Assembly: GCA_938017915.1 (NCBI GenBank)
Contig: CALIKW010000061.1
Span: 1 to 10,196 of the forward strand
Length of the DNA: 10,196 nucleotides
Direction: 5' to 3'
Source of the DNA: an uncultured archaeon
GTDB lineage: Archaea > Aenigmatarchaeota > Aenigmatarchaeia > CG10238-14 > SCSR01
Within the stretch, counting starts at the first letter, position 1. The number at the start of each line of letters is the position of its first letter. The translations under genes and the position numbers were made by a program. Below, piece by piece: positions 4,262-10,196 of this stretch. Under the pieces are notes generated by a model. It saw only the letters and a list, made by a program, of their open reading frames with translations, did no database searches and had not been told where the DNA came from.

Positions 4262-4975
4262 TTAAATTTTAAGGAAAGATATTAAATTCGTGAGATTGGC
4301 AAAACTTAAAATCAAAATTATTATGGGTTGGTGAAGAAAATAAATTAGTAAAGAATGCTTGCCAAGGAATGAAAAAGCTCTTACAATTTTTGAATTTGGT
4401 AAATTAGAACTAAAACTTCTTTTTCCATTTGGGTAAAAAATTTTTCCGAGAAATACTCCTAAGAGCAAAATCCCAAACCAAGGAAATAGTGGAAAATAAT
4501 CAAAAGAGAAAAAGTTTTTTGGAGTAATGCCAAGCCAAATGAAATAGTATGAATTTAAGCTGAAGTTAAGAAAAAGGGCTCCAAGAGCTATTGAAAAAAT
4601 TCCGAAAAGAAGGTAGAAAAATTTGTTTTGTATATATTTTAAAAAAGGGTAAATTAGGAATGAAGTTAAAGCAAAGAAGTGAAGTATTCCAAAGATTATA
4701 AAACCTTTTTCAAGCAAAACAAATGTTAATACCGTAATTATTAAAGAAAGGAGGAAAAGCTTAACCCCTCTTTTAAAAAACCTGTAAAAGCTTTTCCTCC
4801 TTGAATAGCTTATATATAAGCAAATTCCTGAAATTAGAATAAAAGAAGAGGCTATTGGCAGGGCAAAAAATATTATTCTGGAATAATTTGGAAAATAAAT
4901 GTCAAAAGCAAAGTGATATACTATCATTAAAGTAACTGCAATTCCCCTTGCAAAGTCAATTTCTAAATAGCGCAT
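4262..4975 (-). CDS. DUF1624 / HGSNAT-catalytic-type multi-pass membrane acyltransferase
   Basis: 237 residues, almost entirely hydrophobic, with about six to seven predicted membrane helices. It matches the DUF1624 family related to the heparan-alpha-glucosaminide N-acetyltransferase catalytic domain. Landmarks: E-I-D-F-A-R-G-I-A at the start (5-13) with Y-H-F-A-F-D (20-25), S-F-I-L-I-S-G-I (44-51), F-I-I-F-G-I-L-H-F (92-100), D-Y-F-P-L-F-P-W-F-G (159-168) and L-G-K-H-S-L-L-I-Y-F-L-H-Q-P (204-217). Family members are thought to pass acyl groups across the membrane to sugars or lipids. The substrate here is unknown. The start at 4975 is supported by AAGGAT ahead of it and by the family E-I-D-x-x-R-G motif a few residues in. 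It has its own TATA box at 5023-5030, so it is probably transcribed separately from the upstream unknown gene. Confidence 0.85.
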   Translation of the reverse strand: MRYLEIDFARGIAVTLMIVYHFAFDIYFPNYSRIIFFALPIASSFILISGICLYISYSRRKSFYRFFKRGVKLFLLSLIITVLTFVLLEKGFIIFGILHFFALTSFLIYPFLKYIQNKFFYLLFGIFSIALGALFLNFSLNSYYFIWLGITPKNFFSFDYFPLFPWFGILLLGVFLGKIFYPNGKRSFSSNLPNSKIVRAFSFLGKHSLLIYFLHQPIIILILSFANLTNLISFLKI

Positions 4976-5022
4976 AATATCCTTAATTCTATTTTAAAAG
5001 ATTTAGCATTTAACAACAGCGT

Positions 5023-5030
5023 TTTATATA
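5023..5030 (-). promoter_or_regulatory. TATA box for the DUF1624 gene
   Basis: TATATAAA on the minus strand is the cleanest TATA match in the window. Transcription starting about 26 nt downstream would give a leader of roughly 25 nt containing AAGGAT before the ATG at 4975. Confidence 0.6.
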
Positions 5031-5050
5031 GATACTTTTTCGAAATTCTT

Positions 5051-5734
5051 TTAAACTCTATACTGCCTTGCTTCTTTGTCAGAGCGTAAGCCCAAAATTT
5101 CTAAGAGGATATTAATTTCTTGAGTATGAAGTTCACGAGCTAATGAATCAAAAATTTTAAACACTTTTTCTCCGTATCTTGCATAATTTGGATTTTTGCC
5201 TTTAAGATAATTTTTTAAACTAGCAAAAAAATTTTGCGGCGAAACTGGCTTAACTTTTTCGACATATTGATTTAATGTACATGTCTCTCTGAATGGAACA
5301 TCACAAAATTTGTTTAAGTCAATACCTTGGCCTATAATACCAAAGCGTAACTCTGCAAAAGGTCTTTTACAAAAAAGAAAGCCGAAGTTGATTTTTTCAT
5401 TTTCTTTTGGTATAGATGGTGTAACTACATGATATTTACAGCCATACGCGAATTTACGCTTAAGACCATTAGGAGTTCTTTTATTACAAAAGTGTGAATA
5501 TGCACCATCTCCACAAAAAGAGAATAAATCACCTAAAAAATAGCTACCAACTTCTACATATAAAAAGTTAGAATGATTTTCTAAGAAATAAGGATGTGCT
5601 GATATTAATTCTATGCTAAGTATCCCTGCTATCTCCTTCCTAGAAAGCTTATATTCTTTCTCCCAATGTTCTATATACCCTAGGAGTTCTTTCCTCAATG
5701 CCAAAAGCTTTTCATACTCTTCTTTAATATCCAT
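5051..5734 (-). CDS. Hypothetical protein, family not recognised
   Basis: 227 residues. Both ends look helical and charged: 1-45 begins M-D-I-K-E-E-Y-E-K-L, and 185-222 is helix-prone. A mixed core lies between them. The core has six cysteines (74, 83, 99, 122, 144, 152) and several aromatic or glycine turns such as S-F-C-G-D-G-A-Y-S-H-F-C (72-83) and Y-G-C-K-Y-H (97-102). Cysteines 74, 83 and 99 with H81 and H102 could form a metal site, but the spacing matches no motif I know. There is no signal peptide or membrane helix, so it is probably cytoplasmic. A well-placed TATA box precedes it and the frame is long and clean, so it is a real gene. It is flanked by tRNA-Thr and the acyltransferase, a common spot for acquired genes, but no integrase or repeats are seen. 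Confidence 0.75.
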   Translation of the reverse strand: MDIKEEYEKLLALRKELLGYIEHWEKEYKLSRKEIAGILSIELISAHPYFLENHSNFLYVEVGSYFLGDLFSFCGDGAYSHFCNKRTPNGLKRKFAYGCKYHVVTPSIPKENEKINFGFLFCKRPFAELRFGIIGQGIDLNKFCDVPFRETCTLNQYVEKVKPVSPQNFFASLKNYLKGKNPNYARYGEKVFKIFDSLARELHTQEINILLEILGLRSDKEARQYRV

Positions 5735-5754
5735 AATTTTATCTTTTTATGAAA

Positions 5755-5765
5755 GCTTAAATACT
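5755..5765 (-). promoter_or_regulatory. TATA box for the hypothetical gene at 5734
   Basis: AGTATTTAAGC on the minus strand is centred 26 nt before the ATG, the distance expected if transcription begins at the start codon. No Shine-Dalgarno is present, in agreement with a leaderless message. Confidence 0.6.
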
Positions 5766-5827
5766 TATCATAGCAATCTCCTGTCTGCTAAGTATTTCCA
5801 AAAATAGGTTAGAATTTTATCTTAAAA

Positions 5828-5928
5828 AGCCCCAGGAGGGATTCGAACCCTCAACCCCCTGCTAGCTTTCTCTCATCAATCAAACTAGCAGATACAAGGC
5901 AGGTGCTCTACCTTTGAGCTACTGGGGC
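5828..5928 (-). tRNA. tRNA-Thr (TGT) with a 29-nt intron
   Basis: On the minus strand the acceptor strands are GCCCCAG and CTGGGGC with discriminator T at 5828, the base usual for archaeal tRNA-Thr. The D arm is GCTC...GAGC with loop AAAGGTA. The anticodon stem is CCTGC/GCAGG with loop CT-TGT-A|A, giving anticodon TGT. The variable region is GGGTT and the T arm GAGGG-TTCGAAT-CCCTC. Removal of an intron between 37 and 38 leaves a 72-nt mature tRNA with the discriminator. CCA is not encoded. Confidence 0.93.
5864..5892 (-). other. tRNA-Thr intron, canonical position 37/38
   Basis: 29 nt between A37 and A38. Bases 32-34 (CTT) pair with the AAG just ahead of the 3' splice bulge CT|A, giving three of the four base pairs of a bulge-helix-bulge. 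Intron bases 2-8, CTGCTAG, are perfectly complementary to CTAGCAG, which covers the last two intron bases, A38 and the 3' anticodon-stem strand. The same geometry occurs in the tRNA-Trp intron. Confidence 0.75.
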
Positions 5929-5981
5929 TCATAAAAATTATCTTTATTAAATTTTTATTTTTTAACTTTATAGTTGTGATT
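5929..5981. promoter_or_regulatory. Divergent AT-rich promoter region of tRNA-Thr and taw1
   Basis: The spacer carries AT-only tracts usable from both strands: AAATTTAATAAAG on the minus strand, about 20-26 nt before the tRNA, and TTTTTATTTTTTAAC on the plus strand, about 26 nt before the ATG at 5982. No operator-like palindrome is seen. Confidence 0.4.
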
Positions 5982-6896
5982 ATGAGCTTAATTTCTCCAG
6001 AAGCTAAAGAAAGATTTTTTAAAGCAGGTTACAGAATAGTTGGAAATCATTCAGCAGTTGAAATTTGTCACTGGACAAAAGAAAGCTTAAGGAAAGGAAG
6101 AGTTTGTTACAAGGAAAAATTTTATGGTATTAAATCACATCGCTGTTTAGAAATGACCCCAGCTTTAGTTTGGTGTACCCATAAGTGTAAGTTTTGTTGG
6201 CGTCCTCTTGAGTTTACTGTTTTAGGTGAACCAAAGCCTGATGATCCGAAAGAAATTGTGGAAGGATGCATAGAAGCAAGAAGGTTGTTATTAACAGGAT
6301 TTAAGGGTTTTGATAAAGTTGATAAGAAAAAGTGGGAAGAAGCGAACAAACCAACTCATGCAGCAATAAGCTTAGCAGGCGAACCAACACTTTACCCAAA
6401 AATTTCTGAGCTTATAGAAGAATTTCACAAAAGAAGTATGACAACTTTTTTAGTAACTAACGGAACAAGACCAGATAGACTTTCTTCTTTAGAAGAAGAG
6501 CCAACTCAACTTTACATTAGCTTATGTGCTCCAGACGAAAAAACATACCTTGAAGTTAGCAATCCTTTAATTCCTGATGGTTGGAAAAAATTGAACGAAA
6601 GTTTAGAGCTAATGAAAAGTTTTAATTGTAGAAAAGTTATTAGGTTGACTTTAGTAAAAGGGTTGAACCTAAAAAATCCAGAAAAATACGCCAAACTAAT
6701 TTTAAAAGCAGAGCCAGATTTTCTCGAGCCTAAAGCCTATATGTGGGTAGGGGAAAGTCAGAAAAGGTTACCAAAAGAAGCGATGCCTTCTATGGAAGAT
6801 ATAAGAAATTTTGCAAAAGAGCTTTCTTCTCATACTGGTTATAAAATAAAAAATGAAGATTTAGCAAGCAGAGTAGTGCTTTTAGCTAAAAAGTAG
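5982..6896 (+). CDS. taw1: 4-demethylwyosine synthase (radical SAM, archaeal TYW1)
   Basis: 304 residues counted from the ATG at 5982. A GTG six bases upstream is in frame but has no better support. The enzyme condenses pyruvate with N1-methylguanosine 37 of tRNA-Phe to form the tricyclic imG-14, using SAM. The radical-SAM motif is W-C-T-H-K-C-K-F-C-W with C65, C69 and C72. Three further cysteines, C29, C42 and C55, have the 13/13/10 spacing of the second iron-sulfur cluster known in Pyrococcus abyssi TYW1. Other family features are L-A-G-E-P-T-L-Y-P (130-138), V-T-N-G-T-R-P (156-162), Y-I-S-L-C-A-P (175-181), R-L-T-L-V-K-G (220-226) and E-P-K-A-Y-M-W-V-G-E-S (248-258). All conserved parts are present. 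NMD3 follows 8 nt downstream. Confidence 0.95.
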   Translation: MSLISPEAKERFFKAGYRIVGNHSAVEICHWTKESLRKGRVCYKEKFYGIKSHRCLEMTPALVWCTHKCKFCWRPLEFTVLGEPKPDDPKEIVEGCIEARRLLLTGFKGFDKVDKKKWEEANKPTHAAISLAGEPTLYPKISELIEEFHKRSMTTFLVTNGTRPDRLSSLEEEPTQLYISLCAPDEKTYLEVSNPLIPDGWKKLNESLELMKSFNCRKVIRLTLVKGLNLKNPEKYAKLILKAEPDFLEPKAYMWVGESQKRLPKEAMPSMEDIRNFAKELSSHTGYKIKNEDLASRVVLLAKK

Positions 6897-6904
6897 TTTT
6901 AATT

Positions 6905-7582
6905 ATGAGGAAAAAATTTTGCCCGAAGTGCGGAAAAGAAACAGAAAAATTTTATGAAAATTTGTGCAAAGATTGTTTTTTAGAAAAATTTTCTTCGTTA
7001 GAAAAAATTCCTAAAAATTTTCTCTTTAAAAAGTGTAAGTTTTGTGGAAAAATTTTTTACAAAAAAGTTGGTAAAGAAAGTCTTGAAAGTTTGGTTGAAA
7101 CCATTTTATCAAAAATTTTAGAAAAGGAAAAAATAGACTCTATAAATTATAGGATTTTTAATGATAAGCTGAAAATGGAAGTAGAAACAAAGATTGAAGA
7201 TTTAAAAAAGGTTGAAGAGCTGACGTCAAATTTAATAATTAAACAGTTCGTTTGTAATGTTTGCAATTTAAAGGAAAAAGGATATTATCAAGCAATAATT
7301 CAATTGAGGTGTAAAAATGAAATTTTGCAAAAGATTGAAGAAGATATTAAAAAAGAAGTTGAAACTTTAAACAAGTTCGATGCTCTTGCATTCATTTCAA
7401 AAATCGAAAAGGAAAAAAACGGCTTAAATTTTTACATAGGTTCTAAAAAATCTGCTATGGAAATTGGTAAAATTTTAAAAAGGAAGTATAAGGCTGAATT
7501 AAAAATTTCTAGAAGGCTTGTTGGTTTTGAAAAAGGGAAAAGGGTTTATAGAGATACTATTTTAATTAAAATAAGTGATTAG
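6905..7582 (+). CDS. NMD3-family ribosome biogenesis protein
   Basis: 225 residues. The N-terminus is a treble-clef zinc region with C-P-K-C-G (6-10) and C-K-D-C (21-24), then C-K-F-C-G (44-48) and a late pair C-N-V-C (117-120), followed by Y-Y-Q-A-I-I-Q-L-R (127-135). This is the layout of the archaeal homologue of eukaryotic Nmd3, the adaptor that binds the large ribosomal subunit late in maturation. Archaea lack nuclear export, so the role here is presumably in large-subunit assembly or quality control. The C-terminal part (136-225) is lysine-rich and matches the archaeal short form, which lacks the nuclear-export tail. It lies 8 nt after taw1, and its stop directly abuts the ATG of aIF1A, so the three are likely one transcript. 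No damage is seen. Confidence 0.85.
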   Translation: MRKKFCPKCGKETEKFYENLCKDCFLEKFSSLEKIPKNFLFKKCKFCGKIFYKKVGKESLESLVETILSKILEKEKIDSINYRIFNDKLKMEVETKIEDLKKVEELTSNLIIKQFVCNVCNLKEKGYYQAIIQLRCKNEILQKIEEDIKKEVETLNKFDALAFISKIEKEKNGLNFYIGSKKSAMEIGKILKRKYKAELKISRRLVGFEKGKRVYRDTILIKISD

Positions 7583-7906
7583 ATGGGAAAGAAGAAGTTT
7601 GAACCAAGTGAAGAAGAAGTTGAAATAGCAAGAATTAGGATTCCAAAAGAAGGGGAGGTTCTTGGTATAGTAGAACTTATGCTGGGTGGAGATAAGATGA
7701 AAGTAAGATGTGACGACGGAAAAGTAAGGATATGCAGAATTCCTGGGAGGTTAAGAAAAAAAACATGGATTAGAGTTGATGACCTTGTTTTAGTTCAGCC
7801 ATGGGAGGCTCAAAAAGATGAAAGGGGTGATGTTATTTTTAAATATACTCCCACACAAGCAAACTGGCTTAAAAGAAAGGGTTATATAAAATCTATTTCT
7901 TTTTAA
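7583..7906 (+). CDS. Translation initiation factor aIF1A
   Basis: 107 residues, typical of archaeal IF1A, which binds the ribosomal A site region and helps recruit initiator tRNA and mRNA. The start has a basic tail (M-G-K-K-K), then an S1-like OB fold with E-G-E-V-L-G-I-V-E-L-M-L-G (23-35), K-V-R-C-D-D-G-K-V-R (40-49), I-P-G-R-L-R-K-K-T-W-I (53-63) and D-L-V-L-V-Q-P-W (67-74), ending in a short helix. The ATG follows the NMD3 stop with no gap, and GTGATT of the upstream gene can serve as its binding site. Grouping with NMD3 upstream and RIO1, KH and topoisomerase VI downstream is the known archaeal arrangement. Confidence 0.95.
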   Translation: MGKKKFEPSEEEVEIARIRIPKEGEVLGIVELMLGGDKMKVRCDDGKVRICRIPGRLRKKTWIRVDDLVLVQPWEAQKDERGDVIFKYTPTQANWLKRKGYIKSISF

Positions 7907-7932
7907 AAATAAAATTTTTAAAAAGTGAGAAA
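7907..7932 (+). promoter_or_regulatory. AT-rich spacer with GTGA ribosome binding site
   Basis: The 26-nt spacer between aIF1A and the small membrane protein holds an AT-only run (possible TATA element overlapping the aIF1A stop) and GTGAGAAA immediately before the ATG, identical to the site ahead of the 10-cysteine protein. The GTGA at 7925-7928 decides the start at 7933. Confidence 0.45.
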
Positions 7933-8124
7933 ATGAACGCAAAATCTTTACTAAAATACTTTTTGGCAGGAGGGCTAGGAGGAGGAATAATAACCTATGC
8001 TTTAAGTCACCTACCATTTGCAAGCTATTTGTATTTGCCATACATTTCCCTTATCCTCAACACATTTTCAGGAATTTGCACTTTAATAGCAGGGATAATT
8101 GTAGATTTCGTTTTTAAAGACTAA
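7933..8124 (+). CDS. Small two-helix membrane protein, function unknown
   Basis: 63 residues. A short basic start (M-N-A-K-S-L-L-K) is followed by a first hydrophobic segment with the glycine cluster A-G-G-L-G-G-G (12-18), extending to about residue 27. A second hydrophobic segment runs from about 34 to 60, and the protein ends in F-K-D. Two helices with a short connecting loop and both ends probably cytoplasmic are predicted. I recognise no family. The gene is supported by the GTGAGAAA site before it, its clean fit between aIF1A and rio1, and membrane-protein composition unlike random AT-rich sequence. Its place inside a ribosome-biogenesis group does not by itself indicate a role there. Confidence 0.65.
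   Translation: MNAKSLLKYFLAGGLGGGIITYALSHLPFASYLYLPYISLILNTFSGICTLIAGIIVDFVFKD
8111..8120 (+). promoter_or_regulatory. TATA box for the rio1-KH-top6B operon
   Basis: TTTTTAAAGA, inside the end of the small membrane protein gene, is centred about 26 nt before the ATG at 8142. The 17-nt spacer has no Shine-Dalgarno, consistent with a leaderless first gene. The following two genes are coupled by a 4-nt overlap and by GGTGTGA. Confidence 0.55.
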
Positions 8125-8141
8125 CTACTTTTTATTTTTTA

Positions 8142-8855
8142 ATGAGAGATTCAGAATTTTTTGAAAAGTTTAAAATAGAGAGAAAGGTTTTTGATAGGAA
8201 AACTATACTAGCAATTTTAAAACTCATGAATAAGGGTTATGTGAAAATTGTGGAAAGTTTAATTAAGGAAGGGAAGGAGAGTTGTGTGCTCTCTGGTAAA
8301 GATAAGAAGGATAATTGGATTGCCTTGAAAGTTTATAGAATAGAGCATTGCGATTTCAAAAATATGTGGAAGTATCTAGTTTCTGACCCTAGGTTTTATG
8401 GGGTAAAAAAGAGCAGAAGAAGTATTGTTTATACCTGGTGTAAGAGAGAATTCAAGAATTTAAAAATAGCCTTTTCTGCAAAAGTTTCATGTCCTGAGCC
8501 AATAGCATTTTTTGAAAATGTTTTGGTTATGAGTTTTTTAGGAGAAAATGGAAAGCCTGCACCTCGCTTAATAGATGTTAGCTTAGACGAAAAAAATGCT
8601 TTAGCAGTTTATGAAAGTATAATGGAAGAAGTTAAAAAATTGGCTAAAGCAAAATTAATTCACTCTGACTTAAGTGCTTTCAATATTTTACTCCTTGAAA
8701 AGCCTTACTTGATAGATTTTAGCCAAGCAGTTCCTTTTTCCCATCCTTTAGCAAAAGAATTCTTGGTAAGAGATTTAAAAAATATTAATTCATACTTTAA
8801 GAAGATTGGTATATCTGTTAAAAGTGAAGAAGAAATAATTAAGGAATTGATATGA
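8142..8855 (+). CDS. rio1: RIO1-type serine/threonine protein kinase/ATPase
   Basis: 237 residues, the compact archaeal Rio1 form. Rio1 acts in late maturation of the small ribosomal subunit. The nucleotide loop is G-K-E-S-C-V (44-49; the family usually has G-K-E-A-N-V), the ATP lysine is K63 in A-L-K-V-Y-R, and the family block D-F-K-N-M-W-K-Y-L-V-S-D-P-R-F is at 71-85. Y-T-W-C-K-R-E-F (97-104), P-E-P-I-A (118-122), and the catalytic H-S-D-L-S-A-F-N (174-181) follow with D176 and N181. The metal-binding I-D-F-S-Q-A-V is at 191-197 with D192, and H-P-x-A-x-E-F-L-x-R-D at 201-211. The glycine usual in H-G-D is serine, and A-N becomes S-C in the loop. These are mild departures and all catalytic residues remain. 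The KH gene overlaps the stop as ATGA. Confidence 0.95.
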   Translation: MRDSEFFEKFKIERKVFDRKTILAILKLMNKGYVKIVESLIKEGKESCVLSGKDKKDNWIALKVYRIEHCDFKNMWKYLVSDPRFYGVKKSRRSIVYTWCKREFKNLKIAFSAKVSCPEPIAFFENVLVMSFLGENGKPAPRLIDVSLDEKNALAVYESIMEEVKKLAKAKLIHSDLSAFNILLLEKPYLIDFSQAVPFSHPLAKEFLVRDLKNINSYFKKIGISVKSEEEIIKELI

Positions 8856-9346
8856 GAGATTTTATTAAGATACCTGAAGAAAGGATAAAAATATTAAGAA
8901 AAAATGAAAAGTTTTTGAAAAATTTAGAGAATTTGACAGAATGCAAAATAAAAGTTAATGAAGAAATTGAAGTTGAGTGTGAGGATCCTTTAAGAGTTTT
9001 AAGGATAAAGGAAGTTTTGAAAGCTTTTGGGAGAGGATTTGATTTTGAAGATAGTTTAAAACTTTTGGATGAAGATTATTATTTAGAAATAATAGATATT
9101 AAAGATTTTTCTGGAAAATCAAAAAACAGAATGAAAGTTTTGAAAGGAAGGGTTATAGGTACTGAAGGAAAAACTAAAAAGTTAATAGAAAAGTATGCTG
9201 ATGTAAAAATTTCAATTTATGGGAAAACGATAAGTATAATAGGAAAATGGAATAAGCTCATGATCGCAAAAAAGGCGATCGAAATGCTTTTGTCAGGAAG
9301 TTTGCACTCTTCGGTTTATAAATTTTTAGAAAAGCAAAAGGTGTGA
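8852..9346 (+). CDS. KH-domain ribosome-processing protein (Pno1/Dim2-like)
   Basis: 164 residues with two KH-like halves. The first (1-60) has no G-x-x-G. The second has K-G-R-V-I-G-T-E-G-K-T (98-108) with G-x-x-G at 103-106. Hallmarks of the archaeal Pno1/Dim2 homologue are the start with I-P-E-E-R-I-K-I-L (7-15), A-F-G-R-G-F-D-F-E-D-S-L-K-L-L (58-72) and the tail L-L-S-G-S-L-H-S-S-V-Y-K-F-L-E (146-160). The protein binds the 3' region of 16S rRNA during small-subunit maturation, as does its eukaryotic counterpart, which works with Rio kinases and Nob1. It overlaps rio1 by 4 nt and is followed 2 nt later by top6B, the conserved archaeal order, so it is co-expressed with both. Confidence 0.9.
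   Translation: MRDFIKIPEERIKILRKNEKFLKNLENLTECKIKVNEEIEVECEDPLRVLRIKEVLKAFGRGFDFEDSLKLLDEDYYLEIIDIKDFSGKSKNRMKVLKGRVIGTEGKTKKLIEKYADVKISIYGKTISIIGKWNKLMIAKKAIEMLLSGSLHSSVYKFLEKQKV
9340..9346 (+). promoter_or_regulatory. Ribosome binding site GGTGTGA for top6B
   Basis: GGTGTGA overlaps the final codon and stop of the KH gene and ends 2 nt before the ATG at 9349. It fixes that start and indicates coupled translation. It matches the site before array member 2 at 347. Confidence 0.6.
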
Positions 9347-9348
9347 AA

Positions 9349-10196
9349 ATGGAGGAAAGTATTGCTGAAAAAATGGCAAGGGAAATGAGGGAAGTTAGTG
9401 TAGCAGAATTTTTCGAGAAAAATAGGCATTTGCTAGGTTATGAAAATCCGACAAAAAGCTTGATTACTGTAGTTAAGGAAGGAGTTGATAACTCATTAAC
9501 ATGGGACATGCCTCTTGTAATAAAAAGAAATGGTAAGATTGAGGTAGTAAAAATTGGAGAATTTATAGATAAACAATTCGAAAAATATGAAAATTTTAAA
9601 ATTATTGAAAGAGAAGGTAACTTGGAAAAACTGAAAACTTTTGACGATATTAAAGTACTTTCTTTTAATCCTTTTACTCTAAAAGTGTGCTTCAAAAAAG
9701 TTGGAACCTTGTTTAGGCATAAAGTTAACAGCAACATTTACAGAGTAACTTTAGAAGGTGGGAGATATGTTGAAGTTACAGACTACCATTCCTTGTTTGC
9801 ACTAAAGGAAGGATTTGTTAAACCTATTAAAACTTCAGAATTAAGGAAAGGAGATTTTATAATTGTTCCAAGGAAAGAATGGCATTGCAAAACGAATCAT
9901 GAAATAAATCTTTTGGAAGAACTTTTAAAACTTCCTGAAGAAAGGACTAAAAACATTGGCTTATATGGTGTTAAAAAAATTATAGATGAGCTTAAACAAG
10001 AAATAAAAAGGATTTTGCCTAAGGAGAAATTGTACAGAATTCAAGACTTCAAAAAATGTGACAGAATTCCTTTGAGCATTATAAAAAAATTACCCTCTGC
10101 TTTCTTGAAAAAATTTGAAAAATGTAAAATTGGATTCATGTTTAGTAAGTGCAAGGTTCCAGTAAAATTACAAGTAAATGAAGATTTAGTGAAATT
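9349..10196 (+). CDS. top6B: DNA topoisomerase VI subunit B, intein-interrupted, 3' end outside window
   Basis: An open frame of 282 codons runs to the window end. Residues 1-48 are the topoisomerase VI-B N-terminus: E-K-M-A-R-E-M-R-E-V-S-V-A-E-F-F-E-K-N-R-H-L-L-G (7-30), N-P-T-K-S-L (33-38) and V-K-E-G-V-D-N (42-48). This subunit holds the GHKL ATPase that, with subunit A, moves one DNA duplex through another to relax supercoils. The sequence expected after V-D-N is S-L-D-A, completing the ATP-binding E-x-x-D-N motif. Instead S-L is followed by T-W-D-M-P-L-V-I-K and intein sequence to the end of the window. The remaining ~450 or more residues of the enzyme should lie beyond it. Position after the KH gene is conserved in archaea. 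Confidence 0.92.
   Translation, partial: MEESIAEKMAREMREVSVAEFFEKNRHLLGYENPTKSLITVVKEGVDNSLTWDMPLVIKRNGKIEVVKIGEFIDKQFEKYENFKIIEREGNLEKLKTFDDIKVLSFNPFTLKVCFKKVGTLFRHKVNSNIYRVTLEGGRYVEVTDYHSLFALKEGFVKPIKTSELRKGDFIIVPRKEWHCKTNHEINLLEELLKLPEERTKNIGLYGVKKIIDELKQEIKRILPKEKLYRIQDFKKCDRIPLSIIKKLPSAFLKKFEKCKIGFMFSKCKVPVKLQVNEDLVK
9493..10196 (+). mobile_element. Intein in the Top6B ATP-binding motif, 3' part outside window
   Basis: The intein begins at S49 of the host frame. Block A reads S-L-T-W-D-M-P-L-V, matching the splicing-domain start pattern with Ser instead of Cys as the first nucleophile. Block B is V-E-V-T-D-Y-H-S-L-F (141-150) with the T-x-x-H motif (T144, H147), and L-R-K-G-D-F-I-I-V-P (165-174) closes the N-terminal splicing half. 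The segment to the window end (I-N-L-L-E-E-L-L-K-L-P, then P-V-K-L-Q-V-N-E-D-L-V-K) resembles the stretch just ahead of the LAGLIDADG (DOD) homing-endonuclease domain in large archaeal inteins. That domain and the C-terminal H-N splice junction are expected downstream but not seen. The host residue after splicing should be Ser (S-L-D-A). Confidence 0.88.

Noticed and set aside
4227..5828. Integrated element between tRNA-Trp and tRNA-Thr
   Set aside because: No integrase, no duplicated tRNA 3' end and no inverted repeats were found; both genes have ordinary archaeal promoters.
5864..5892. Possible C/D-box guide RNA in the tRNA-Thr intron (TTGATGA resembles box C)
   Set aside because: The intron is only 29 nt, too short for a C/D guide, and no CTGA box D follows.
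5976..5981. Upstream GTG start for taw1
   Set aside because: It would add only two residues; the ATG at 5982 is the better start, and GTGAT here more probably acts as part of the leader.
9438..9737. Open frame on the minus strand opposite the start of top6B
   Set aside because: The plus-strand frame carries the Top6B N-terminus and intein block A; the antisense frame is a shadow.

Overview
The window looks like a piece of a small, AT-rich archaeal chromosome. Archaeal hallmarks are Taw1/TYW1, NMD3, aIF1A, RIO1, a Pno1/Dim2-type KH protein, topoisomerase VI subunit B, AMP-phosphorylase remains, two tRNA genes with introns 3' of the anticodon, and apparently leaderless genes with TATA-like elements about 26 nt upstream. 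Tight gene overlaps, decayed nucleotide-metabolism genes and a tandem family of small cysteine-rich membrane proteins suggest a reduced-genome (DPANN-like) lineage. That placement is inference; the phylum cannot be fixed from this window.

Layout. (1) 1-1482, plus strand: four tandem pilin-like proteins. Each has an almost identical N-terminal signal/membrane segment, identical over 79 nt between copies 2 and 4, joined to a diverged cysteine-rich outer domain with 8, 10, 6 or 12 cysteines. The array may continue upstream. (2) 2731-1490, minus strand: deoC, a secreted 10-cysteine protein and a frameshifted remnant of the AMP phosphorylase N-terminus, arranged as one former operon. (3) 2770-4024, plus strand: a PRPP synthetase homologue that has lost its PRPP-binding core, overlapping an L-isoaspartyl methyltransferase. 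deoC and this gene diverge from a 38-bp spacer. (4) 4113-5928, minus strand: intron-containing tRNA-Trp and tRNA-Thr flanking a DUF1624-type membrane acyltransferase and an unrecognised 227-residue protein. (5) 5982-10196, plus strand: an informational block of taw1, NMD3, aIF1A, a two-helix membrane protein, rio1, the Pno1/Dim2-like KH gene and top6B. top6B is interrupted by an intein within its ATP-binding motif and runs off the window.

How the genes fit together. NMD3, RIO1, the KH protein and aIF1A all act on ribosomal subunits or translation initiation, and Taw1 modifies tRNA-Phe, so region 5 is a translation and ribosome-biogenesis neighbourhood with the usual archaeal topoisomerase VI partner. 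Regions 2-3 look like a nucleoside/ribose-phosphate module being dismantled: the AMP phosphorylase is dead and the PRPP synthetase lacks its active-site loops, while deoC appears intact. The most unusual parts are the constant-N/variable-C pilin-like array and the shared alternative base pairing in the two tRNA introns.
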